DNA from: Syncephalis plumigaleata
Lineage: Eukaryota > Zoopagomycota > Zoopagomycetes > Zoopagales > Piptocephalidaceae
Reading direction: 5' to 3'
DNA: 64,000 bases
NCBI GenBank assembly: GCA_025201365.1
Contig: JAIXMF010000004.1
Coordinates: 1,302,001 to 1,366,000 of the forward strand
Every line of letters starts with the position of its first letter. Position 1 is the stretch's first letter. Of this stretch, positions 34,899 through 46,813 are shown piece by piece. The notes under the pieces are model-generated. The model made no database searches. It saw only the letters and a program-made list of their open reading frames with translations, and was not told the DNA's origin. The position numbers and the translations under genes are program-made.

Positions 34899-37800
34899 AT
34901 GCCGATTAACACTGGAGAAGCCGCCAAGAGACAAAGGACTCGTCCAACTAAGACGAAAGCAGTGGACGAGAAACCGGTTGATAAGGAGCAGGAGGCTATT
35001 GACCTCAAGAGAAATCGTGCCAAAGCGGCCAGTGAAGTGGCAGCGAAAGCAACTCAGGGCCACCTAGGTCAACTGCCAGTGGCATTTACGCGTGATTCTC
35101 GGTAAGCAATAGTGATATCCATATCGTCAATGCTTGTACTATCTCATAATCATCATCATCATCATCCTATTAATAACAAAATACATAATTTGCATATAGT
35201 CTCTTTATTAATTCTACCGATAAAGAAGTACGATTCTTTAGTGTAGCCACCGGTCAAGCCATCCGTGCTGTACCACATCTACCAGAGGATCGTCACGGTA
35301 AACCATTAACTGCGGCAGTGATCAATTATGCTAGTCCTGACCAGGTAACATGATAGTTGTACATGTGTAGTTGCGTACCATACTAATATACTCATTGTCA
35401 TTCTTCGCTTTCATGATTGCCCTTACTATATAGCTAATTACAAGTTCATTCGATAAACGAGTCAAAGTGTGGAATTATGAGGAACAGACACTATTGAAGG
35501 TAATGTGATTCATATAGCCGTGTATATGCTATAAGCTACATTTATACTCATGACATCATGTGATATAGACATTTAAATTTGAGGACCCCGTTCATAATAT
35601 TTGTTTGTGTCCTGCTCGTCCCGATGAAATACTTGTATTGACCTTCAACTCATACACTGGTAATATACGCTATTGATAATGTCATCCACATATGATTAAC
35701 AATGTAATATGTGTATACTGCTATTATTACTAATATTTTAGGTACAAGTAGTGTTTATCTACATAAACTGAGCGAGGAATTAAGTGAATCCGCTGAGCCA
35801 TTAACGCAAATACCATCTCGATGCCGAATGGCCTGGTCACCCGATGGTTCCACTATTGCACTAGTGCATGAACGTGTGCTACACCTTGGTACACTTCATA
35901 ATAATAACACTATACAAATGAAACGGTAACTAGTCATCATGGTATGTATGCACTATTGCTAACATATCATCCCCACCATCTAGTGTAACATTCAAATCGA
36001 GAGCTACTTGTTTGGCATTCCATCCAACTGAGGCATCACTGGCTATTGGTGATGTGTCTGGACAGGTCACTCTATGGTAGGTGGCAGTATATCGCATTAC
36101 TAAATGGCTAGGTATAACTAAGTCATTGTATATCACGCTAGGTACTACACGCAACCAATGCAACCCAACGAACAGATGGCGTCCACTTCATTCCATTGGC
36201 ATGCACTAGCTGTGCGAACAATTGCTTTCACATCTGATGGTAATGAGTCATGCTAACTATTGTCATTACCTTTCATCATACTAATTGTTCATCTACAGGC
36301 ATTCATATGTTATCAGGTGGTGTGGAGGGCGTACTCGTTATCTGGCATTTACGTAGTGCCACGAAACAGTTTTTGCCACATTTAGGCGCAGATATCAACT
36401 CGGTGGCCGTGTCACCCGATCAAAGCTCGTATGCAATTGCTCAACAAAGCAATAGTGTACGTATTATTAATGCACTCGATTTGACGCAGAAACAAGTAGT
36501 GCAAGGCCTTAAAATCAGTAAGTGTATCGGTAATCTTTCTATCATATTACTAATAGTAATGATATTAGATGCCTCTGATAAAATGCGCTTATTATCCGGT
36601 AGTATTGCCATCGAGCCACGTACCGGTAATCTTGTACTGAATGGATCGGCCGGTTCACTTCAATTCTACAATCCAATCACGAATCGACATATTCTTGATC
36701 TTGAAGTGACACCCGTCAGTCATTTGGCACGAGTAGCAAAGCGGCAATCATCAGCCATACGTAATACGCCATCGAATCGTCAAAATATATATGAACCTGT
36801 GGTGGATCATGTTGCCTTTACCAGTGATGGAAGATGGATGATTACAGTAAGTCAATAGAATGAATAGCAACCAGTCTAGTATAATATTAACAATATCTAC
36901 CTATACATTTATATATGTAATAGGCTGACTCACGAATTGGTTCACAAACATTATCCGAGCAATTCTTGAAGTTTTGGGCATTTGACACGAAGAAACAAAG
37001 GTGATTATTATAAGAGAGAGAAAGATGACATTGCAGCTTATTAACAGAATATACATTATAGTTATCAACTAAGAACTCGTGTGGATGCACCACATCAAGA
37101 CATGATTACTTCCATATCCACCACGGTACGTCATAATATTCCACTAGTGGTAACCACAGGCAAGGATGGTCGTTGGAAGGCATGGGGTCTACAAACTGAC
37201 AATAAAACAAGTAAGCACTACTAGCAATGGTAGTAAAGTAAATACTAATACCTCGCTTAGAATACTGGACATGTGTATCATCCTGCGATTATCGTGGCAT
37301 GCAACCTCTCTGGTCGGCACTCTCTGATGATGGCTCTGTATTGGCGGTAGCATTCGATAGTGTAAGTTATTCGATAAAACACTTGTATATCTGTATCTAT
37401 GTATGCATGCATGTAACTAATTCAATTGTCGTATCATTATAGACGATCACACTATGGGATCCATGGTATGCCACGCTTAAACACGTATTCTCCTATTCTA
37501 TCAATCAACGGCATATTCAACAATTAGACTTCATTGCCACAACACCGTATCTGGTGGCTACTACAGATCAACATCTGTACGTGTGGAATCTACTTACTTG
37601 TTCAGGTAAGCTATTATGACTATTTAGTCATCACTCATTGACTTAATTCCATATGATACTAGTGCAATGGTGTATCCAAATGAAGGTACAACAACTAGCA
37701 ATAGATCCAAATTCAACTCAATTCTCTGTCATTGGTTCTACAGCTACACTGCCAGGTAAAGAGGAGTAAGCAAAAGTAATAAGCAACATGATTATTAATC

Positions 37801-38573
37801 CACTATTATATATTTGTAAATATAGGCAAGTTCCTATTTATATTTGATCCAAGACAATCGGTACCAAAGTCGATAGAACCAACATTTGGTCGAGCCATTA
37901 TCTATGCCGGTGCTACACCTGCCCGTACATCAGGTGTCTCGCCATTGGTGCTACTAGATCATCACAATGAATTATACGTGCGATTATTCGATGAACCAAA
38001 AGACTCGACAACGACTACGATCAATGAAATGAAGGACGTGGAACTATCTGCTGCCACTAGTGATACCGGTAAAGGTCTATTTACTAATCTATTCGGTAAA
38101 ACGGAACAGAGCACACCAGCATCTACAGGTAATGTTGGCATGTTTACAGGACCAGAATCAGCAGCCGTATCATCGAGTATGGAGAATAGCGACGAGTGTT
38201 GGTCATTACCCTCACATGTTATGCCGGGTGTTCATACAATCTACACTCACTTTATGTCTAATCTATTGAGTGTATCGGATAATAAGCATACATCGAGTAC
38301 GAGTGCATCCGATGAACATGCTACCACTAAGGAAACAGCAACAGCAACAGATGCACCTCTAACTACATTCATGGTAGTAAGTAATCAATATGACAAAATA
38401 TAACAAACTAGTCAGCTAATAACTACTTGTAATCATAGATTGCTGATGATACGATGTCTGAGTCGGAACAACCTAAAGCGTTACACGATGAAACGTCAAC
38501 GCCACATGATAGGCCTGTTCTCAACATGCTTAGCAAACTATTCCGCAGTCAATTAACCGTGACATCGACATAA
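34899..38573 (+). CDS. WDR75/Utp17 (Nan1) WD40 protein
   Basis: Nucleolar WD-repeat subunit of the t-UTP part of the small-subunit processome, acting in pre-rRNA transcription and early 18S processing. Sixteen exons with continuous phase run from 34899-35101 to 38439-38573 and sum to 881 aa, close to other WDR75 proteins. Two tandem beta-propellers are suggested by repeated WD-like strands: LITSSFDKRVKVWNYEEQTL, ATCLAFHPTEASLAIGDVSG, IHMLSGGVEGVLVIWHL, WMITADSRIG and LKFWAFDTKKQ followed by TTGKDGRWKAWGL. The N terminus is basic (GEAAKRQRTRPTKTK), a nucleolar-type tail. The C terminus is Ser/Thr-rich. All introns are GT-AG and 45-85 nt. Assignment to WDR75 rather than another UTP subunit rests on overall layout. 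Confidence 0.85.
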
Positions 38574-39606
38574 TTCATCATAGATCATTATTATTCAATA
38601 AATAGCAATAGCAGTAGCAATAGTAGTAGTAATATAACAACATGTTGTTCACTAGAATGAATTAATTGATATATAGTAATTTTAATGGGCATAAAATGAA
38701 ATGAAATAAACTGGCATGATAAATGAAACGACGACAGGCGATGATGATATTGGCACAGATCGAGTATCGAGTATCGCGTATACACGTGCATCTTCTTTTA
38801 GTATCTTTCTCGGTTGAAGCAAAGTACATAAGGCCAGTGTTTGTGTTGTGCGATATACAAACGATCAACCATACGTACACAATAATGATGCACAAAACAC
38901 GAGAAGAAATGAAAAAGGAATGTGATGTGTATTTTTATGCCTACGTGCAACTTTTACATACAAGTGCAATGAAGGCAAAGAAGAAAAGAAGGAGGAGAGA
39001 AGAGGAGAGTAATTTCATGGTTTAATAAGAACACAACGCTTAAAATATAGGTGACTCGATATTAGGGAGAACATTAGTATTAATAATAGTGTGTATAATA
39101 TATATGTATATGTGTATGTGTATGTGCGAATGGTTGCTGGGCATATGATGAATGTTACATGCGTACATGTCAACGAAAGTTAAGATAAGCTACGCGTGTA
39201 CACACATACATACACATACACATACACAATAGTATAGTATAGTAATACTGTTCCCTTGTTTAGTGCGTGTGCGTGCATTACTTGCTGTACTATTCTAAAC
39301 AGCAACAACAACATGATTACACCAAGGGAATAGGAAGGGGAAAGGGTTAAAGACATAAAAACGTGACATGTAGAAAAGGAGCAGTACCAATTAGCCAGAA
39401 ACAAAAGAAAACGAAATGAATGCTGAAAAAGAGGCAAATTTAATACACGTCAGATACTAAGAAAAGTCCATAGCCACCACACGTAAGGATAGACGACAGA
39501 CAATAGCGGTTATGATCGGCTATTATCACATATCATCATCATCATCATTGTGACATACACAGACAAAGATGATTGTACGCCTATCCAATCGAGAGGATAA
39601 GAATAT
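38574..39606. other. Intergenic, convergent ends
   Basis: No gene seen. It holds the 3' flanks of WDR75 and of the bHLH gene, TA- and TG-rich repeats at 39,090-39,130, an ACATAC repeat at 39,200-39,230 and an ATC repeat at 39,531-39,548. Confidence 0.4.
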
Positions 39607-40698
39607 CTACATTATATTCGGGTATGGCTTGGGTATAAGTGAGAAGCTTGGAGATTCATCGCCTAGACGTCTGTGAAACAAATAAGATAGGAATAAAACG
39701 TAATACATGTTAGTTAATAGGAATGCTAGAGGAGGAGAAGGAGAAACTTACTTTCTCAAGCGGTCATTTTCAGCGCTCAAACGTTCTAGCTCGGCCAATA
39801 GAGTAAGATTGGTGTGCTTAATATGTTGATGTATACCACAGTCTTGGAGAGAATAGTGGCTTTGCTAACTTTCTTGCTACCATTGCAGCTGGGTATTTGC
39901 TCTCGCAAGTGTTCGAAGCCATCCTTGATTTGAGCACGACGCTTTTGCTCGGATGGATGTGGATCTGACGGCGTAGTTCGCATTGATAGCACATGCACGT
40001 CTACAGGAATGAGATCAATTAATTGATTGGCTAGTTAAACAAAGAAGATGTGTATACTTACGATCGGCTTTGTTCGTCCATACTCTCTTCTTCGGGGGTG
40101 TTTTGCGACATACGAGCACGTTTACGAGCTTCCGGATCAGTCGACATTTCGTAGTGACGACGGCTATACTCGTGGAATTCAGGGAAAGATGGATGGGTTG
40201 GCGAGACTTGACTCGAGATACTCGGCACAGTCGGGGTAGTCATAGGTGTCAGCTGACCAGATGCATAGGCATTCGCTGCTGCAGCTGCTGCGGCCGCGCG
40301 GCAGCTGTTGCGTCACCGGCCGACAGAGCGAGTTGCGGAGTCATGGGTGGCTGTGGCGTACACACCGATGGGAACGAGGAGGCGATTGGTGAGTTCATGG
40401 CAGCGGCGGACACGGCGTAATTGTTGGCAACGACATGGCTAGCCGCATGGGCCAAGGGAAGTGTACCCTCCAGCGAGATAGGAATATGAGCAATGTTGTT
40501 GTAGTCGACCATGTAGCCGTGGTCGTGAGCGTTAGACGTATGCATAGATAAATAGCTAGAGTGGGGTTGCATGGCCGATGAGGTGATGGCAGCAGCTACG
40601 GCAGCAACAGTGGTTTCTGTGTCAGAAGGATGAGATACGGTAGGGAATTCGGTACGTGGTGACATGGGAAGACCAGATAATGGTTGAGAAGCATGCAT
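39607..40698 (-). CDS. bHLH-zipper transcription factor (frame slips)
   Basis: Nuclear bHLH transcription factor. Three exons are seen (40062-40698, 39752-40000, 39607-39670). The N-terminal part is Ala/Ser/His-rich. The basic region-helix-loop-helix reads HPSEQKRRAQIKDGFEHL, then ISKATILSKT-like KVSKATILSKTVVYI, followed by a leucine-zipper helix TLLAELERLSAENDRLRKRL. The frame changes inside the poly-Ala tract at about 40,290-40,303 and again at about 39,825-39,830, between VVYI and HTNLTLLAEL. Each fits one missing base. The exon 1/2 junction is also out of phase unless an alternative GTATGG donor 17 nt upstream is used. The reading sense of the domain is otherwise intact, so I favour sequence error over a pseudogene. 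Confidence 0.7.
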
Positions 40699-41111
40699 GT
40701 CATATCGACCGCAATATAGGAGAGTGACTGAGTGTAAAGCGGAAGGGAAAGTAAGCAAGCTAGGTAAGCAAACAAACAAGAACAACAACGATACTTTTAG
40801 ACGTTAAACGAGTGAGTGAGTAAGTGGATAAGTGAGTGAGTCGCGTACGAAAACGTAACGAAGCGATAGAATTGATGATAGTTCCAAAGGACACGGATGT
40901 AATATACTATATAGTAATAGTTGTATGATCCGTTTCTAAGTGTGCGTGTGTATGCAAAAACAAATGCCAACACAGCGAATCCTATAGGGTAGTAGTAGTA
41001 GTAGTAGTGATTTTGGTTTAATGAATAAAAAGTGAAAATTCGTCACTCCGATATGGAGATATAGTTATGTTGATATGGCTCAAGTAAATGTAGTAGAGCC
41101 ACTGTCGTTAA

Positions 41112-41144
<33 letters not shown>

Positions 41145-43176
41145 AGGTCGTAGAAGAAGAGGAAGATGAGATAGTGCAGGTAAAGAAGAGTGGTGTACGA
41201 GCGTGAGATTGGCTATAGTCTGTTAAACGAACGAGAAATGTCACGAAAGTGATCGTACGTGAAAAGTAATAAGAGAAAAGGGAGGAAGAAACGAAGGAAC
41301 AAATGTTGCGCGGTGCATACACGTGCGTTTTATATAACCAAGTAATGTGAGTGTATGCGCAACAACTAGGAATGATAATGAGATAGTGATCCACCCACAC
41401 ACACACACACACTACACTACACTTGTACACAAACACAAAAAGATAATCAATGCTGTTGCAGCCTTCGTTACGATAGACACTGTAACTGTAGCCACTCACA
41501 CACACTGTATACAATAATAGCTGCAGTGATGGTAGTCCTAGACGTGTAGTAGACCCCAACTGTTGCTCTAAAGGAAGAAGAACAGCAGCAGCAGCAACGA
41601 CCTCAACAAGGGGAGGAGCAAGTGGATATGAATGAGTGAGGTAGGTAAGGTAGAAGACTAGGAGTCTGTACTAATCCGTTTGGAATAACGACCTTGAGCG
41701 ACCTTCCTCAACTAAAACTAGAATTTGAACGGTAAAAGGGTGGCCAACAACTAGACCCTCATTAGATATGGCCATACTGATACTAAACACCAAAACAACC
41801 CCAATAGTTATATCTATTGTTGTTGTGCTTGTTGTCGTCGTTGTCATTGTGGTCGTATTCATGTAAACGCGTAAATGCGTAATAAATTTGCGTAAATGCA
41901 ATAAATCAATATGTCGGAGCAAGTGATGTAATTAAATGTCATGCTGTCCCGCTAACCAATAAGCATATCAGCTGACAAACAAATTGGCATCAAGATGCTT
42001 GGCCTATATAGATGATCCGATACAAACATACAATCTATAGCAGTAGTAGTGGTAGCATTGGTAGTGTATACATATTAATCTATCACAGTGTAGCAGTATG
42101 TTTAGGGTAGGATACTGATACTACTATTGCTATTATTGCTGCTTTTACTGATACGGATGACACAGAGAAGCAGCCGTAACAATGTGTACGACACAAGATG
42201 GGAGGCAAGTAGTGTTTTTCTTTCTGAGAATGAGGGGTGACAGAAAAAAGCAATAGGCAAGTGCCATAAAAGGCCAAATGCTATAAACGTACGAGACTGG
42301 CATGCACCTCAAACGAATTCAGATAACTGTAGTAGAACGGAAATAGAAAGCGAACTTTGAAACCGCCATGCATTGAAATGGCGCATATCCGTCATAGTAG
42401 TAGTAGACATCACATCTACCTTACACTCTGTTTGAACGCGTCTGATAAAGAACATTCCTTTTATTGACTGGGATTGAAATGGATTAATATAGAAGTATTA
42501 GTAGTATTAGTAGTAGTAGTAGTAATATAGCAGTAATAGAGTAGGTGTAATGGCTCAGTCACAATCGAGTCTCCTTTCTGTTTACTCCACTCCACTACAG
42601 CCACATGGCCGTTTCCTTTTCGAAAAGAACGCAATGCAAAGGAAATGGTCCAGAATACAGAGTACATGTTATGTATTAAACATACGCACAGACAGCCTAA
42701 TAGCTGTATAAACAAGAGATAATAGTAATGATAGTAATAATAAGTAATAAATAATTAGATAAATAGTCATCAAAAGTATGCATTACTACTGCTACTACTA
42801 CTATTACTATCACTACTATTAGCGAAACAAGTATGACAAAAAGAAAAAATTAAATAAAAAACTGTTTAGCCGATGATAGTAAAAATAGTACGAAATCCGG
42901 TGGACGTGGTTATCAACGGTCCTAGTACGCTTACCAAAAAGGCAGCCTACAGTGTTTTCCATAAACAGTACTTCACCTATCAAATGAATATCCTGAAAGA
43001 CATATTCATACAAAGAAAGAGAGAGTATATCCATTAATCAGTTACACAAAAGGAGGAGGAGGAGAAGGACTAATTGACGAAATAGTTATGAATATGAATG
43101 AATGAAAGAGAGAAAGAGAGAGCGAGCGAGTAAGACAACCAACAAACAAACACAACAATGACAATAATGGTAACAA
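40699..43176. other. Long intergenic region, simple repeats
   Basis: About 2.5 kb without a supportable gene. It includes the 5' side of the bHLH gene, GTA repeats at 40,990-41,010 and 41,115-41,145, a CA repeat near 41,395-41,412, and further GTA/CTA runs at 42,500-42,530 and 42,785-42,820. Short open frames here are translations of the repeats. The length suggests an extended promoter for the bHLH regulator, which is inference. Confidence 0.35.
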
Positions 43177-44620
43177 TTACAGACGACGTAGGCCACGTTT
43201 CTTATCAAAGGCACCCGCGGGTAGTACAGTGGTGGGTCGATGTTTCTCTATTCGATGATGCTTGTGGGGTCGAATCGTCGCCAATCTAAGATGGTTTCGT
43301 TGACGCGACAAAAAACGGAACGGGAAGCACTCGCCAAAGATGGATTGGTGGTGTTACTTGTCGTGCAATTCGTGGCATGCACGCGTTTCGGCGATAGTGA
43401 CGCCATTTCAAACGCGGTAATCTTGGCGTCTTTATCCATTGTGTGCTTGCGTTCTTTGTCAACATTCGCACTTTGCGTGTTCGTAAGTACTTTGTTGTGA
43501 TCTGCCGTCACGTCCATGTTACCATTGACGAATGTGGTTGTTGTACTACTACTACTGCTACTACTACTAGTGCTAGTGCTAGTGCTAGTACTACTTGTTG
43601 CAATCGATGAGATAGCACTGGATACCTCACCGGATTCATCCATGGTGGTACATTCCTCGCTTTCTCCACAACGTTGGCTTGTACTCGCTGTAGTCGGTGT
43701 GTCCTCATCAGACTCGAATGCCTGACATCCAGAATTGTTTCTCGCATGAATGTAAGTCATCATGCGAGCATGTTTAGCATAATCCTCGTATCTCTCCAGT
43801 AATTGCCGACCTGCTTCTTCGTTGAGTGCCGATTCGGGATTAGGCGCAATCAGTAGGCATTTTATTGTCTATATTTCGTATAGACAAACATCGAGTGAGC
43901 GAGTGAGTCATACATAGATATCATTGTTATAGTATTTGTATAAATAAATAAACAAGCAAACAAGCAAGCATTTGACATGACTGTTTCCACTTACCAATAA
44001 CACATGACGGATACCTAGCTTGGGTTGCCAGTCCTTTTTCAATGTATTTACACATATCTCGCCCTGACTCGATACATTCGGATGGAATATTTTAGTTTCA
44101 AAAAGACCTTTCAACGTTTAAACGAGCAAGTTAACGACATGCAATGATAAAACTGTCATATACTAGCGATCCTACTAGGAATGCACTCATCAATACTTAC
44201 CAATAGGTGGTACGCGGGGAAATTCATTTTTCAACACGAGTTTAACGCGAAAATAGCCACCCTCGTATGGTGTGCCCTCTAACCAGCCAAAAATACACGT
44301 AAAGATCCGCGCTGATTAGTCGCACCATGGTTATGTGAGTCGGGTTCAGATATAGTTACCAGGTCCACGGATCCATGCTTGTACATCGGTCATTGTATCT
44401 TCATTAAGAATCATCCGTATACCCTCGGGTGGACTACGCGACAACTGTGTGAGCTCCTTGACAAGCTGACGAAATGCAGCTGGTTCGATATCAGCCTATA
44501 TGTTTATATAGATATATGTATATGTATGCATACATATATAGAACGCAATCATCAGAATTATTGTTTACCATTAGATTGCATAAGCAATCTACTTATAATT
44601 TATACAAGCATAGTTACCAT
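43177..44620 (-). CDS. UBE2S: Ubiquitin-conjugating enzyme E2 S (frame slip)
   Basis: UBE2S-type E2, which in animals extends K11-linked ubiquitin chains for the anaphase-promoting complex. Five exons: 44618-44620 (start codon only), 44360-44495, 44201-44278, 43995-44107 and 43177-43868. The UBC fold reads [45 protein letters not shown] and [14 protein letters not shown], with the active-site Cys in ICVNT, then [20 protein letters not shown] long Ser/Thr-rich insert precedes a basic tail ending KKRGLRRL, the hallmark APC-docking end of UBE2S. To reach that tail the frame must shift near an A6 run at 43,310-43,315, as if one base were missing. Without it the product ends early with no LRRL tail. 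Confidence 0.85.
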
Positions 44621-45153
44621 ATCGTGCACCGAACAATAGTATAGACAATAACGACCACGATAGAAATCAGCTTATTAGCACTTCTTCAACCAGGCACTAG
44701 TGTTGTATGCAATCTCAAGAATCAACTCGAATCAACTCGAATCACACGACAACAAAATAGATCTTGTAATAATCAAGCAGTATTTCCGAATAAATAGTGG
44801 ATAAGCAGTAGTTGTTAGGAAGAGTACTCGATAGTAGATGGTGTAAACAAAAGTGAAATAGCAGCAAATAGTAGAAAGGTAAATATTAGAATGTGTTGCA
44901 GTGTTGTTGGTAAGCATCCAAATCCACTAAAAAACGAGTGAGTGGAGTGAGAGGAGCAAGAAAGAAAGAAATTGGTTATCTCTCACTTTATCCCTATCGT
45001 CATCTCCTTTCCTTTCAGTCTATTCTTCTATTCTGACGTCTATCTCTCTCTTTCTGTCCACTATTACTTGCTGGCTATTGACACGTACGTGTGTGTGTGC
45101 TATTGTTTGACTTTATCTTGTCAGTCTGAATATTAACTACCGAATACAATAGT
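44621..45153. promoter_or_regulatory. Divergent promoter, UBE2S / Hub1
   Basis: A 533-bp spacer between start codons facing away from each other. It contains a TC-rich stretch (45,000-45,060) and a TG repeat just before the Hub1 start. No coding sequence seen. Confidence 0.4.
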
Positions 45154-45659
45154 ATGATTGAAGTGATTTGTAACGATCGTACCGGCAAGAAGGTACGCGT
45201 CAAGTGCGAGTATCCTTTATATTGACTGCATGGATAGTATATATATGTATATGTATATGTATATATGTATATTCTTAACAGTATTAGTGAAAATGATACA
45301 GTGGTGATTTGAAGAAGCTTATTGCGGCACAAACTGGCACCATGTCTGAAAAGATTGTATTAAAGAAGTGGTATGTTCATCATTAACACGTATCTATCCA
45401 CATTTAATAATAACAATAATACGAATGCATCGCTTATTTGACCAGGTATACGACATTCAAAGATCATATTACATTGGCGGATTGTATCCTTGTTGTAGCT
45501 ACTATTTAATATGATATTGTATCGGTTATATGTTATAGGCATTAACTCATAATAGATGAAATCCACGATGGACAAAATCTGAACTTATTACGCTTAGGAA
45601 GGGACGTAACCTCTTACAGATGGTCAGCTAGCTACATCCAGCTATTATCGAATAAATAG
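45154..45659 (+). CDS. HUB1: Ubiquitin-like modifier Hub1/UBL5 (frame slip)
   Basis: Ubiquitin-fold protein that binds spliceosomal partners such as Snu66/Prp38 without covalent conjugation. Four exons (45154-45209, 45288-45370, 45446-45483, 45556-45659). The sequence is near-identical to UBL5: MIEVICNDRTGKKVRVKC, then [40 protein letters not shown] and QNLNL. At 45,303-45,304 the frame requires one more G (TGGTGAT where TGGGTGAT is expected). The family ends with a YYQ-like C terminus at about residue 73. Here the frame runs on about 20 residues past NLNLL, so another slip or a different last splice is likely near 45,585. Donors are GTATCC, GTATG and GTATCC, weaker than average for this window. 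Confidence 0.85.
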
Positions 45660-45801
45660 GCGTGATATATAAACTTAATTGATTTGTAGTGTAAGCATGT
45701 TATAATGTAAAAAGAGTAATAACTGTGAGTGAGTGTCGTGTTATTTCAACTTTTTTATTCTTTACTTTTCTTCCTTACTGATCATAATCTAATTGTTCGT
45801 A

Positions 45802-46813
45802 ATGATGTTTGGTCGTGCGTGTAAAGCGGCCAGACTATGGCAAGGATCATGTAAGTCATTGCAGGCATAGTATTGCGTTAAACGACAAGTTTACAAGTGT
45901 GAAAATGAAAGATCCAACTCTAATACATATATTACATATAATATATAGCAACTACGCGTCTATTGACGACTACCGCGTCTACTAGTTACGCGCGACGTTT
46001 GCGATTCCCTACTGTTCATGTACCGCACCCGAATCTCGACTATGATCCCGTGCTTGATCATCCCTTACCTAACAGTGCCTATGAAATTGGCCAAGTGGAG
46101 ATTGGTGAAGGAGGCGAAGAGATTGAACCCATGGAGGACGAGAGCGTGTTTGGACGTCAAACACCGCCAAGTTTCCTGGAGAGTGCCGACGACTTTAACA
46201 TTGCCGACGAGGTTGAACTAACGGAACAAGAGATTCAGCAATTACGACGCCGTACACTATCACTACGACGTACGGTAAACATGACGCGAAAGGGTAAGGT
46301 GCCATCGATGTCGGCACTGGTGGTAGTGGGCAACGGACAAGGTGCGGCAGGCTACGGCGAAGGAAAGGCGGAAGACGTGCCGAACGCCATTATTAAGGCG
46401 ACCAACCGTGCCATCAAGAGCATGACATTCTTTGATCGTTACGATAATCGCACGGTTCACCATGATATCGAACATAAATTCAAAGCGACACGTATTGAAC
46501 TACGTGCTAGACCTCCAGGTAACTAAATACAAACTAACTAACCAATGAATCGATTAGCGAGAACATTACTAACGATCATTCATGTTTAGGTTTCGGCAAT
46601 CGATCTAACCCGTATATTCATGAGGTGTGCCATTGTATTGGTATTGAGGACATTAGTGGAAAAGTACGCGGTTCCCGTAATCCCATCAATGTAGTCAAGG
46701 GTACATTTGAAGCATTACAAAATCAAAAGGTGGCCGAGGATATTGCAAAAGGACGCGGTCGTAAACTGGAAGATGTCTATCATCAGTATTACGGCGCTCC
46801 ATCTCGTACATAA
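45802..46813 (+). CDS. Mitochondrial ribosomal protein uS5m
   Basis: Small mitoribosomal subunit protein uS5m (MRPS5). Three exons (45802-45850, 45949-46518, 46590-46813) give 280 aa with exact phase. An Arg-rich N-terminal presequence (MMFGRACKAARLWQG) is present. The S5 core includes RRTVNMTRKGKVPSMSALVV, GNGQGAAGYGEGKAEDV, IIKATNRAIKSM and, in the C-terminal part, KVRGSRNPINVVKGTFEAL. The first intron follows the presequence region, common for nuclear-encoded mitochondrial genes. The frame is intact, although the gene lies between loci with apparent single-base losses. Confidence 0.93.

Noticed and set aside
41080-41559. Minus-strand frame with a Thr run
   Set aside because: It is a translation of GTA and CA simple repeats with no splice or homology support.
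40699-42420. Extra genes between bHLH and UBE2S
   Set aside because: All frames are short, repeat-derived and lack Met, splice or homology support.
43248-43763. UBE2S ending at the TAG at 43,248
   Set aside because: The next frame holds the family's basic tail ending KKRGLRRL, so the early stop is better explained by a one-base loss in the A6 run.
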